From assembly GCA_034439975.1 (NCBI GenBank), contig JAWXBK010000124.1, forward strand, positions 1-20,732: DNA of 20,732 nt, read 5' to 3'. Every line of letters begins with the position of its first letter. Positions within the stretch are counted from its first letter, which is position 1. This DNA is from JAWXBK01 sp034439975. Lineage in GTDB: Bacteria > Pseudomonadota > Alphaproteobacteria > Dongiales > Dongiaceae. The position numbers and the translations under genes were made by a program. Below, in pieces: positions 1 through 6,703 of the stretch. Below the pieces are notes generated by a model that ran no database searches, was not told the DNA's origin, and saw only the letters and a program-made list of their open reading frames with translations.

Positions 1-2
1 AT

Positions 3-383
3 CGCCTGCCGGCAGGCGATCTCGCCGCCCAGATCGAGCGGCTGTTGCGCCGCGAGATGAGTTCGAAGCCGCCCGCCAACATGGCGCGCTGGTTCGATGT
101 CGAAACCGATTCGGGGACGCAGCGCGCGCTCGCCTTCACCGCCAATCCGAAGGGCAGCAATTACTGCGGCAAGCTCACGCTCGAGGATGTCGCGCGTATT
201 CTCGCGCGCGCGGCCGGCCATTGGGGATCGGGTGCCTCGTATCTCTACCAGACGGTCGCGCATCTCGATGCGTTCGGCATCCGCGATCGCAATCTCTGGC
301 GGCTGCAACAGATCGTCGCCGCCGAAATTCGCGCGCTGGGCCCGGATCGGGGACCGGCCACGCCGTCCGATATCGCGACTTGA
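3..383 (+). CDS. ChaC-like gamma-glutamylcyclotransferase, C-terminal part (5' end outside window)
   Basis: The frame is open from the window edge, so the N-terminus lies outside. The visible 126 residues match the C-terminal half of the ChaC family, which cleaves the gamma-glutamyl group (as 5-oxoproline) from glutathione or related peptides in the cytoplasm. What I see is a segment SNYCGKLTLEDVARILARA, then GSGASYLYQTVAHLDAFGIRD and a closing helix LWRLQQIVAAEI; the ChaC family shows the same pattern of G.S..YL..T...L...GI.D..LW.LQ. The catalytic Glu and the glycine loop would be upstream and are not visible. The stop codon TGA at 381-383 overlaps the likely -35 box of the next gene. The family call is fairly secure; substrate preference is not. 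Confidence 0.75.
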   Translation, partial: RLPAGDLAAQIERLLRREMSSKPPANMARWFDVETDSGTQRALAFTANPKGSNYCGKLTLEDVARILARAAGHWGSGASYLYQTVAHLDAFGIRDRNLWRLQQIVAAEIRALGPDRGPATPSDIAT

Positions 384-407
384 CCGAAGCGGAGACCTGT
401 ATAATAT
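380..407 (+). promoter_or_regulatory. Candidate sigma-70-type promoter of the arsR-SRPBCC pair
   Basis: A TTGACC hexamer at 380-385 is followed after 16 bases by TAATAT (402-407); the overlapping TATAAT at 400-405 would leave a 14-base spacer, so the later register fits better. The promoter overlaps the stop codon of the upstream gene, and its -10 lies inside the inverted repeat at 401-430. This implies transcription beginning near position 413 and direct blocking of RNA polymerase by a bound repressor. Confidence 0.5.
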
Positions 408-430
408 TCACCCTAAGGGGTGAATATTAT
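401..430. promoter_or_regulatory. Perfect 13-bp inverted repeat, probable ArsR operator
   Basis: The arm ATAATATTCACCC (401-413) is repeated in exact inverse orientation at 418-430, separated by TAAG. The repeat ends two bases before the ATG of the ArsR gene and covers the -10 region. Long AT-ended dyads overlapping the promoter are typical operators of ArsR/SmtB dimers. Autoregulation is inferred, not shown. The right arm also contains the G-rich bases that could act as the ribosome binding site. Confidence 0.7.
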
Positions 431-432
431 TG

Positions 433-810
433 ATGCAAAGCCGCAACGCAAAGCTCGACCTCGCTTTCGCCGCTTTGGCGCACGAAACCCGTCGCGCCCT
501 GCTCGAGCAGCTGGCCGGCGGTGCGATGCGCGTGACCGAAATCGCCGCACCGTTCGATCTCTCGCTCAACACAATTTCGAAGCATCTGCGCGTGCTCGAG
601 GAAGCCGGCCTCGTGACACGCCGGATCGAGGGCCGCGATCACTGGATCGAGGCCGATCTTTCGGCGATCGAACCCGGCCTTTCCTGGATCGACCGACAGC
701 GGCGCTACTGGACCGAGCGACTCGAGGCCTATCGCCAGATCGTCGAGGCCGTGCCGCAGCAATCGAAGAAACGGAGCAAACCGAATGGCCGACGCCGTCC
801 AACCCGATGA
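433..810 (+). CDS. ArsR/SmtB-family transcriptional repressor
   Basis: This 125-residue winged-helix protein has the ArsR layout. An N-terminal helix pair with the signature LAHETRRALLEQL lies at about residues 15-27, followed by the DNA-reading helix-turn-helix VTEIAAPFDLSLNTISKHL (34-52) and the wing LVTRRIEGRDHW. There is no cysteine anywhere, so the metal-sensing ELCVCDL motif is missing; it is not a classical arsenic or zinc sensor and fits the group paired with SRPBCC (AHSA1) proteins. ATG 433 is preferred over TTG 430; AAGGGG at 415-420 is a distant ribosome site. The gene overlaps the next by 26 bases, implying translational coupling. The 3' end beyond about residue 110 is basic and low in complexity. 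The ligand is unknown. Confidence 0.9.
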   Translation: MQSRNAKLDLAFAALAHETRRALLEQLAGGAMRVTEIAAPFDLSLNTISKHLRVLEEAGLVTRRIEGRDHWIEADLSAIEPGLSWIDRQRRYWTERLEAYRQIVEAVPQQSKKRSKPNGRRRPTR

Positions 811-1690
811 CAATCTGCTGGTCCTGAAGCAGCGTCTGCGTTGCGCGCCGGAGCCGGCCTTTGATGCCTGGCTCGACCCCGACACGCTGCGCCGGTTCCT
901 GACGCCGCACGGGATTACGCTGACCCGTGTCGAGGTCAACGCGCAGGAGGGTGGCGATTTTCTGATCGAGATGATCAGCGACGGCAAACCGCTCCCCCAT
1001 GTCGGGCGCTATCTCACGATCGACCGGCCGAGACGCCTGGTCTTCACCTGGAACTCGCATGCAACAGGGGGCGATACCATCGTCAGCCTGCTTTTCGAAC
1101 CGCAGGGCGCCACCACGCTCCTGACACTCACGCAGGAGCGATTGCCGCACGCACATTCTCGCGGGCTGCATGCCGGCGGCTGGAGCTCGATCCTCGAGCA
1201 GGAGGCACGCATGCTCGACCGCGCTGCCGAGGCGCCCGCCGATTTTCGCCTCGTGGTCACGTTGCGGGACACCCCGGAGCGCATCTATCCATTGATCGCC
1301 ACCGAGGCCGGCGCGCGCCAATGGTGGACCGCACTCTGCCGGATGGACGCGCAGGTTGGCGGCCGCGCCGAGTTTCCCTTCCCGACCAATCATTTTTCTG
1401 CCAGCGCAACCATCACCGCGCTCAAACCGTCGACATGCGTCGAATGGACCATGCTCGATTGCTCGCATCCGCCGGACAGCGGCTATGCCGATCCGCATGA
1501 CTGGGCCGGCACCCGGATCCGGTTCGACCTCCGGGCAGCAGGCGACGGCACCGAACTGACCTTTCGCCATCTCGGTCTGATACCGCTCGAATGCCACGGC
1601 GCCTGCTCGAGTGCCTGGCATTTCTTCATCGCGGAATCGCTGCGCGTGCTGGTCGAAACCGGCACCGGGCAGCCTGCGGAAACGGCCTAG
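785..1690 (+). CDS. Tandem SRPBCC (AHSA1/START-like) domain protein
   Basis: At 301 residues this is about twice a normal AHSA1-type protein and reads as two SRPBCC domains in a row. The first (about 12-145) begins LKQRLRCAPEPAFDAWLDP, goes through VGRYLTIDRPRRLVFTW and ends with the helix GGWSSILEQ. The second (about 150-290) begins FRLVVTLRDTPERIYPLI, contains ARQWWT and CVEWTML, and ends with HFFIAESLRVLVE. SRPBCC folds enclose hydrophobic ligands in a deep cavity. The pairing with an ArsR repressor is a recurrent gene couple, so ligand binding or detoxification is a reasonable guess, but no substrate can be named. ATG 785 follows CGGAG at 772-776 with good spacing, inside the 3' end of arsR. 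Confidence 0.85.
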   Translation: MADAVQPDDNLLVLKQRLRCAPEPAFDAWLDPDTLRRFLTPHGITLTRVEVNAQEGGDFLIEMISDGKPLPHVGRYLTIDRPRRLVFTWNSHATGGDTIVSLLFEPQGATTLLTLTQERLPHAHSRGLHAGGWSSILEQEARMLDRAAEAPADFRLVVTLRDTPERIYPLIATEAGARQWWTALCRMDAQVGGRAEFPFPTNHFSASATITALKPSTCVEWTMLDCSHPPDSGYADPHDWAGTRIRFDLRAAGDGTELTFRHLGLIPLECHGACSSAWHFFIAESLRVLVETGTGQPAETA

Positions 1691-1713
1691 CTGCCCGCCG
1701 CTCTGCCGCTTCT

Positions 1714-1764
1714 TTGACAGATCGCGGACGCCCCTCCGCGGTAGCCAGTCGCGGGTCTGCCCGC
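1714..1764 (+). promoter_or_regulatory. Intergenic region upstream of qor with a perfect -35 hexamer and two small dyads
   Basis: TTGACA stands at 1714-1719, but no convincing -10 lies 16-18 bases downstream. Two short dyads follow: CGCGGA (1723-1728) with TCCGCG (1735-1740), and GCGGG (1751-1755) with CCCGC (1760-1764). They could end the upstream transcript or form a leader hairpin. Neither is followed by a T tract. This is a weak candidate. Confidence 0.25.
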
Positions 1765-1797
1765 TAGCATCCGGACCAACGTCCCGGAGACAGCCGC

Positions 1798-2772
1798 ATG
1801 ACCCACGCATTCCGATTTTACGAGACCGGCGGACCCGATGTGTTGCGCTGGGAGAAGGTCGATCCGGGCAAGCCGGGCCCGGGCGACGCATTGATCCGCA
1901 ACACCGCCGTCGGCCTCAACTATATCGACATCTATGTGCGGACGGGGCTCTACCCCGCCAAACTGCCCTCGGGCATCGGCTTCGAGGCGGCAGGCATCGT
2001 CGAGGCGATCGGGCCTGGTGTCACAGAGGTGAAGGTCGGCGATCGTGTCGCGCATGAAGGCGGGCCGCTCGGCGCCTATGCCGAAGCGCGCATCATGCCG
2101 GCCGCGACCCTCATCAGGCTGCCCGATGCGATCGACGACCGCGCGGCGGCCGCGATGATGCTGAAGGGCATGACGGCCGAGTATCTGATCCGCCGCACCT
2201 ATCCGGTCAAAAAAGGCGAGACGGTTCTGTTTCATGCCGCGGCCGGCGGCGTCGGACTCATCGCCTGCCAGTGGCTGAAGCATCTCGGCGCCATTGTGAT
2301 CGGCACCGTCGGCTCGAAAGAGAAGGCAGCGCTCGCCAAGACGCATGGCTGCGATCATCCGATCCTCTATCGCGAGGAGAATTTCGTCGCGCGCGTGAAG
2401 GAGATCACCGGCGGCAAGGGCGTGCCGGTGGTATTCGACGGCGTCGGCAAGGATGTGTTTCTCGACTCGCTCGACTGCCTGCAGCCGCGCGGCATGATGG
2501 TGACGTTCGGCAACGCGTCGGGCGCGGCCGATCCGATCAAGCCTCTGCTGCTTTCGCAGAAGGGTTCGCTCTATCTCACGCGCCCGACGCTCGCGAGCTA
2601 CACCGCGACGCGCGACGACCTGCTCGCCTGCGCCAATGCTTTGTTCGACGTGGTCAAATCGGGTGCGGTCAAGATCGAGATCCATCAGACCTACCCGCTG
2701 AAAGAGGCGGCCCAGGCGCAGCGCGATCTCGAGCAACGCAAGACGACCGGCTCGACGGTGTTGCTGCCATGA
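1798..2772 (+). CDS. qor: Zinc-independent NADPH:quinone oxidoreductase (MDR superfamily)
   Basis: The 324-residue length and the whole motif series fit bacterial Qor, a cytoplasmic one- or two-electron quinone reductase using NADPH. An N-terminal GroES-like domain carries NYIDIYVRTGLYP and GFEAAGIVEAIGPGV. The Rossmann nucleotide site is HAAAGGVGLIACQWLK with the glycine loop at about 148-153. GGKGVPVVFDGVGKD and LTRPTLASYTA are also family hallmarks. The Cys and His ligands of zinc alcohol dehydrogenases are absent. ATG 1798 has GGAG at 1784-1787. The stop codon overlaps the start of the next gene (ATGA), so at least these two genes form an operon. The in vivo substrate of Qor proteins is poorly defined. 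Confidence 0.93.
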   Translation: MTHAFRFYETGGPDVLRWEKVDPGKPGPGDALIRNTAVGLNYIDIYVRTGLYPAKLPSGIGFEAAGIVEAIGPGVTEVKVGDRVAHEGGPLGAYAEARIMPAATLIRLPDAIDDRAAAAMMLKGMTAEYLIRRTYPVKKGETVLFHAAAGGVGLIACQWLKHLGAIVIGTVGSKEKAALAKTHGCDHPILYREENFVARVKEITGGKGVPVVFDGVGKDVFLDSLDCLQPRGMMVTFGNASGAADPIKPLLLSQKGSLYLTRPTLASYTATRDDLLACANALFDVVKSGAVKIEIHQTYPLKEAAQAQRDLEQRKTTGSTVLLP

Positions 2773-3389
2773 CCAAGCTCGTCAAACTCGATCGCGCCTT
2801 TTACTGGGCGGCCGCCGACGGGCCGGGGATCGAGCAATGCCGGCTGCGCAGCGACGAGATCGACGATGGCTATGTCATGCACGGGCTCGCACTGGGTATC
2901 GCCAGCGATGGGCGCGAGAAGGGCAAACCCTATCGCCTTACCTACAAGCTCAAGACCGATGCCGGCTGGTGCACGCGCAAGGCTGTGCTCGAGGCACAGA
3001 TCGGCGATGCACAGCAGACGACACGCATCCTGCGCAGCGACGGCAAGGGACGCTGGAAGGACGAGCATGGCGACAGGATCGAAGCCTTCGACGGCTGCAT
3101 CGATATCGATCTCTGGGCCACCCCGCTGACCAACACCTTGCCGCTACGGCGGTTGGCGCTGCGCACTGGCGGGTTCAAGCCGGGCGGGCGCGAGACGATC
3201 CAGGTGCTCTGGGTCACCGGCCCGACGCTCGCGATGAAGAAGGCACCGCAGCATTACACGCTGCAGCCGCCGGGATCGTCTGGCGCCCGCGCCCTCTTCG
3301 AGGATGGTGCCAGCGATTTCCGCGCCGAGATTGCGCTCGATCGCGATCAGTTCGTCACCGACTATCCGGGGCTGTTCCGGCGGCTGTAG
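2769..3389 (+). CDS. Putative glycolipid-binding protein (PF06475, formerly DUF1089)
   Basis: A 206-residue protein without signal peptide or membrane segment. It shows the pattern of the putative glycolipid-binding family: a Trp-rich start (AFYWAAADGPGIEQCRL), a central YRLTYKLKTDAGWCTRKA, and the signature GCIDIDLWATPLTNTLPLRR from residue 109, followed by ..RL.L..G and a late QHYTLQ. The family takes its name from a structural resemblance only; no activity is established. The start at ATG 2769 overlaps the qor stop by four bases and is preferred to the longer in-frame extension, which only shadows qor. It ends 22 bases before the cyclase gene. I infer co-transcription of all three. Confidence 0.8.
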   Translation: MTKLVKLDRAFYWAAADGPGIEQCRLRSDEIDDGYVMHGLALGIASDGREKGKPYRLTYKLKTDAGWCTRKAVLEAQIGDAQQTTRILRSDGKGRWKDEHGDRIEAFDGCIDIDLWATPLTNTLPLRRLALRTGGFKPGGRETIQVLWVTGPTLAMKKAPQHYTLQPPGSSGARALFEDGASDFRAEIALDRDQFVTDYPGLFRRL

Positions 3390-3411
3390 TGCCTCGTTAC
3401 GACAAAGCGGG

Positions 3412-4599
3412 ATGCATGCCGTGACCAACGCCACGAACCAGGCTGCCCCCTGGTCGGTCGAATCGACCATCGACTGGCTGCTGGAGGAGGGGCGTTTCCT
3501 CACCGATCTCGGCGCGCTGACGCATGCGCTCGGGGAAAGGCTCCTCGCAACCGGCGCGCCGGTCTCGCGGATGCGCATTTCAGTGCGCATTCTGCACCCG
3601 CTGATAACGGCGCTGTGGGCGGTCTGGGAGCCGGGCGGCGCGCCGACCGAGCCGATGCGTGTGCCGCACGGGCTCGAACAGCGTGCCAGCTATATCGGTT
3701 CGCCGCTTGAATACGTAGCGCGCACCGGCGGGCCGTTCCGCCGCCGTCTCGCCGACGGCCTCGGGCCCGTCGATCATGCGGTGCTGCATGAAATCGCCGC
3801 AACCGGTGCGACCGATTATCTCGCCTTGCTGATGCGCTTCTCCGGCGGCACTTACGGGACGATCGCCTTTGCGACCGATCGCGCGCAGGGTTTCGAAGAC
3901 CATGATATCGCGGAGTATGAGCGCGTCACCCGCATCCTCGTGCCGATCGTCGAGGCCCGCGTCTGGCGGCGCCTCGCCGAAACACTGGCCGACACCTATA
4001 TCGGGCCACGCAGCGGACGGCGCGTGCTCGAAGGTCGGATCCGGCGCGGCGATGTCGAAACGCTGCGCGCGGCGATCTGGTTCTCCGACATTCGCGGCTG
4101 GAGCCGTATCGCGAACGAGCGCCCCGCCGACGAGGCGATCGCCATCGCCAACGACTATTTCGATCTGACCGATGCGGCGATCGTCAATCATGGCGGCGAG
4201 ATCCTGAAACTGATCGGCGATGCGGTGCTCGCGATCTTTCCGGCGGACACGGGCGATGCGAAAGACGAGGGGGCGCTCTGCCGCGCGGCGATCGCAGCCG
4301 CATCGGCGGCACGCGCGCTCGCGCATGAACGCAAGGCCGGATTCGAGTTCGGCATCGGCCTGCATCTCGGCGAACTGGTCTATGGAAATGTCGGTTCGGA
4401 AAGCCGGCTCGATTTCACTGTGATGGGCCATGCGGTGAATTATGCGGCGCGGATCGAAAAGTTGACGCGCGCGCTCGGCGAACCGGTCGTGCTGTCGCAG
4501 GCGCTGGCCGACACGAGCGGGCTTTCCTGTCGCGATCTCGGCGCCCATCCGATCGCCGGTTGGGACGGGCCCGTGCGCCTTTTCGCGCCGCCGGTGTAA
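3412..4599 (+). CDS. Class III adenylate/guanylate cyclase with N-terminal sensor-like region
   Basis: A 395-residue soluble protein. The C-terminal part (from about 215) is a class III cyclase homology domain. Metal-binding aspartates lie in FSDIRGW (Asp226) and LIGDAVLAIF (Asp270). A lysine at 266 sits where adenine-recognising Lys is found, and VNYAARIE gives the transition-state Asn343 and Arg347. All key residues are present, so it should be active, more likely with ATP. The first 210 residues have no membrane helix; they include ISVRILHPLITALWAVW and ATDYLALLMRFSGG and end in a helix leading to RRVLEGRIRRGD, resembling the GAF-like N-termini of other alphaproteobacterial cyclases. The signal is unknown. 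ATG 3412 is chosen; GTG 3421 is an alternative. No cAMP-binding effector is encoded nearby. Confidence 0.9.
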   Translation: MHAVTNATNQAAPWSVESTIDWLLEEGRFLTDLGALTHALGERLLATGAPVSRMRISVRILHPLITALWAVWEPGGAPTEPMRVPHGLEQRASYIGSPLEYVARTGGPFRRRLADGLGPVDHAVLHEIAATGATDYLALLMRFSGGTYGTIAFATDRAQGFEDHDIAEYERVTRILVPIVEARVWRRLAETLADTYIGPRSGRRVLEGRIRRGDVETLRAAIWFSDIRGWSRIANERPADEAIAIANDYFDLTDAAIVNHGGEILKLIGDAVLAIFPADTGDAKDEGALCRAAIAAASAARALAHERKAGFEFGIGLHLGELVYGNVGSESRLDFTVMGHAVNYAARIEKLTRALGEPVVLSQALADTSGLSCRDLGAHPIAGWDGPVRLFAPPV

Positions 4600-4606
4600 A
4601 AGGATC

Positions 4607-4677
4607 TTCACCACAGAGGCACAGAGCAAGACGAGAAACGCGCCGGACCTCGATGTCCTCTGTGCCTCTGTGGTGAA
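4607..4677. repeat. Long inverted repeat (20-bp perfect arms) of dispersed-repeat type
   Basis: Positions 4607-4626 and 4658-4677 are perfect inverse copies. The arm begins TTCACCACAGAGG and continues CACAGAG; the loop is 31 bases. Motifs built on CACCACAGAGGCACAGAG recur as short interspersed repeats in many unrelated bacterial genomes, which is recalled knowledge. The element starts eight bases after the cyclase stop and also encodes the last part of the small reverse ORF. As RNA it could end or stabilise the cyclase transcript, though no T tract follows. Confidence 0.8.
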
Positions 4678-4979
4678 ATCACTTCTGCTTGTTCCATGCG
4701 CGCCTTCTGCTGCGCCGCTTCCTCCGGCGTCGCATCGCGAAACAGGGTCGTGCCGAAGGGAAGCCGATCGGGATTCGCATCGATCTTCGCGTGCGCTTCG
4801 GGCGTGAGGCGCTCGATCAAAATCGGTGTCATGCAATCGCAGGCGTTGACCGGATCGGCCGCAGCGACCGCGTAAATCGAGCGGCCGATATCGTTGATGT
4901 GACCGTAGATCGGCGTGCCGGGACCGGTATCGGTGGCATCGTCGGCGCGTGCATCGCCCACATCGGCGAGCACGAGCAT
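4608..4979 (-). CDS. Small hypothetical protein, possibly degraded
   Basis: This 123-residue reading frame is not a family I recognise. Its middle looks protein-like (TPIYGHINDIGRSIYAVAAADPVNACDCMTPILIERLTPEA would be an ordinary soluble segment; two cysteines lie close together at CDC). Its last 25 or so residues (HRGHRGPARFSS) come from the inverted repeat, so the original C-terminus has probably been replaced. Its ATG is only seven bases beyond the T run of the rho terminator, with no room for a ribosome site or promoter. In frame just upstream is CFFVA, so residues around the start could be the remains of a signal peptide ending ARA before DDATD. It may be a pseudogene or not expressed. 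Confidence 0.35.
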   Translation of the reverse strand: MLVLADVGDARADDATDTGPGTPIYGHINDIGRSIYAVAAADPVNACDCMTPILIERLTPEAHAKIDANPDRLPFGTTLFRDATPEEAAQQKARMEQAEVISPQRHRGHRGPARFSSCSVPLW

Positions 4980-4985
4980 CGCGAC

Positions 4986-5023
4986 AAAAAAGCACGGCGG
5001 CCCCGTGTTTCAGGGCGCCGCCG
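4986..5023 (-). terminator. Intrinsic terminator of the rho transcript
   Basis: Read on the minus strand, a GC-rich stem pairs CGGCGGC (5023-5017) with GCCGCCG (5001-4995). It is extended by CCC/GGG across a one-base bulge and has an eight-base loop. Three bases later come six T residues (4991-4986). It lies 86 bases after the rho stop codon. This is the clearest intrinsic terminator in the window. Confidence 0.85.
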
Positions 5024-5108
5024 CGTATCGTTGCTCGACGTCGTGGTCGCGATCGGAACGCGAAGCGCGAATGTGCCACGATTGCACCGCGCCGCCGGGC
5101 CGCCGCTT

Positions 5109-6365
5109 TTATTGATTCATCGACGAGAAGAAATCGTCGTTGTTCTTCGAATGCTTCAGTTTGTCGATCAGGAATTCCATCGCATCGACCACGCCCATCG
5201 GCATCAGGATGCGGCGCAGCACCCACATCTTGGAAAGACGCGCCTTGTCGACCAGCAGTTCTTCCTTGCGCGTGCCCGACTTGGTGATGTCGATCGACGG
5301 GAAGGTGCGCTTGTCGGAGAGCTTGCGGTCGAGAATGATTTCCGAGTTGCCGGTGCCCTTGAACTCTTCGAAGATCACTTCGTCCATGCGGCTGCCGGTA
5401 TCGACCAGCGCGGTCGCAACGATGGTGAGCGAACCGCCCTCCTCGATGTTACGCGCGGCACCAAAGAAACGCTTCGGACGCTGCAGCGCGTTGGCATCGA
5501 CGCCGCCGGTCAGAACCTTGCCCGATGACGGCACGACGGTGTTGTAGGCGCGCGCGAGGCGTGTGATCGAATCGAGCAGGATCACTACGTCGCGCTTGTG
5601 TTCGACCAGGCGCTTTGCCTTCTCGAGCACCATCTCGGTCACCTGCACATGGCGCACCGCCGGTTCGTCGAAGGTCGAACTCACGACCTCGCCCTTCACC
5701 GTGCGCTGCATGTCGGTGACTTCTTCCGGCCGCTCGTCGATCAGCAGCACGATCAGATAGCATTCCGGATTATTGGCCGAGATCGCATGCGCGATGTTCT
5801 GCAGCATCACGGTCTTGCCGGTTCGCGGCGGGGCGACGATCAGCGAGCGCTGACCTTTGCCCTGCGGCGCGATCAGATCGACGATCCGCGTGGTCATGTC
5901 CTTGACCTTCGGATCAGCGATTTCGATGTTCAGCTTCTCATCCGGATAAAGCGGCGTCAGATTGTCGAAATTGATCCGGTGGCGGACCTTTTCCGGATCC
6001 TCGAAATTGATCGTGTTGACCTTGAGAAGCGCGAAGTAACGCTCGCCTTCCTTCGGCGCGCGGATCTGGCCCTCGACCGTGTCGCCGGTCCTGAGGCCGA
6101 AGCGCCGCACCTGCGAGGGCGAGACGTAGATGTCGTCCGGCCCCGCGAGATAGCTCGCCTGGGGCGAGCGCAGGAATCCGAATCCGTCCTGCAGAATTTC
6201 GAGCACGCCATCGCCGAAGATGGCGGTGTCGTTGTCGGCGAGCTGTTTCAGGATGGCGAACATCATGTCCTGGCGACGCAGATTGCTCGCGTTCTCGATG
6301 TTCAGCTCTTCCGCATAGGAAAGCAGCTCGGGTGGAGATTTCTTTTTAAGTTCCTGGAGGTTCAT
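5109..6365 (-). CDS. rho: Transcription termination factor Rho
   Basis: A 418-residue hexameric RNA helicase, full length for the family. The N-terminal Rho_N helical domain (MNLQELKKKSPPELLSYAEEL) is followed by the cold-shock-like RNA-binding domain (about 48-115) with DGFGFLRSP and DDIYVSPSQVRRFGLRTGD. The RecA-type ATPase carries Walker A APPRTGKT (about 177-184), Walker B YLIVLLIDERPEEV, and the R-loop region GGVDANALQRPKRFFGAARN, all intact. It is the last gene of the hemE-hemH-hemJ-rho minus-strand series, 338 bases after hemJ, and probably has its own promoter. A C-rich structured leader upstream suggests autogenous control. The start ATG 6365 gives the usual N-terminus. Confidence 0.98.
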   Translation of the reverse strand: MNLQELKKKSPPELLSYAEELNIENASNLRRQDMMFAILKQLADNDTAIFGDGVLEILQDGFGFLRSPQASYLAGPDDIYVSPSQVRRFGLRTGDTVEGQIRAPKEGERYFALLKVNTINFEDPEKVRHRINFDNLTPLYPDEKLNIEIADPKVKDMTTRIVDLIAPQGKGQRSLIVAPPRTGKTVMLQNIAHAISANNPECYLIVLLIDERPEEVTDMQRTVKGEVVSSTFDEPAVRHVQVTEMVLEKAKRLVEHKRDVVILLDSITRLARAYNTVVPSSGKVLTGGVDANALQRPKRFFGAARNIEEGGSLTIVATALVDTGSRMDEVIFEEFKGTGNSEIILDRKLSDKRTFPSIDITKSGTRKEELLVDKARLSKMWVLRRILMPMGVVDAMEFLIDKLKHSKNNDDFFSSMNQ

Positions 6366-6642
6366 GACCCTGTCTCGGTCGTTGGCGGGCGGAGCCGTGA
6401 TGGCCCGGCCGGCGAAGATGGGGTCGGCGAATGCCGGACCCGGGTGGGAAATTCTGCGGTTCGATCCGGTCGCTTTTCCGGTCTGAAGGCCAATCGCAAC
6501 GGCAATCGGTTTGGTGGGGGAAGCCGGCGTCCGGGGTTTACGGGCCCATGGGTTGCCGGATCAGAAAACGGAGAGGGTTTGGAAATCGGCTGCCGGCCCT
6601 CCCTTAGGGCCGGCGGCTTCGCGGGGAACCCCGCTGTCAGCA
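6366..6642 (-). other. Structured, C-rich 5' leader of rho
   Basis: This stretch holds no convincing gene. On the minus strand it starts with two GC-rich hairpins: GCGGGG/CCCCGC around 6621-6634, and a nine-base stem AGGGCCGGC/GCCGGCCCT (6592-6600 with 6606-6614, five-base loop). A long C- and pyrimidine-rich, G-poor segment follows, with runs such as CCAAACCCTCTCC and CTTCCCCCACCAAACC. Rho loads on C-rich, G-poor RNA, and rho mRNA is autogenously attenuated in Escherichia coli, so I infer a similar leader here. Confidence 0.4.
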
Positions 6643-6673
6643 ATTAAATGGCGAAACCGGGGCGCGACGTCAA
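6643..6673 (-). promoter_or_regulatory. Candidate promoter of rho
   Basis: On the minus strand TTGACG (6673-6668) is followed by CATTTA (6650-6645) after 17 bases, or by TTTAAT (6648-6643) after 19. It lies 30 bases after the hemJ stop codon. A start near 6636 would give a leader of about 270 bases before the rho ATG. Confidence 0.4.
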
Positions 6674-6703
6674 GTCATACCCCGAGATTAGAGCAAAAAA
6701 CCC

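Noticed and set aside
1..20. A perfect 20-bp palindrome (arm ATCGCCTGCC) at the very start of the window
   Set aside because: It lies inside the ChaC-like coding frame (residues around LPAGD), and nothing else supports a regulatory role.
380..405. TTGACC and TATAAT as the promoter pair of arsR
   Set aside because: The spacer would be only 14 bases; the overlapping TAATAT register with 16 bases was preferred.
566..1891. A 441-codon minus-strand frame opposite the ArsR and SRPBCC genes
   Set aside because: It is an antisense shadow rich in Arg and Gly, and the plus strand holds clear protein families over the same bases.
4607..4677. Reading the long inverted repeat as an intrinsic terminator of the cyclase gene
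   Set aside because: The loop is 31 bases and no T tract follows; the repeat's sequence fits a dispersed element better.
3580..5226. A 548-codon minus-strand frame opposite the cyclase gene
   Set aside because: It is a high-GC antisense shadow: Arg- and Ala-rich, crossing the inverted repeat and the rho terminator, with no family pattern.
6362..6643. A 93-residue proline-rich frame in the rho leader starting at TTG and ending in an ATGA overlap with rho
   Set aside because: The composition is that of C-rich leader RNA read in frame, and there is no ribosome site; a coupled leader peptide remains only a remote possibility.
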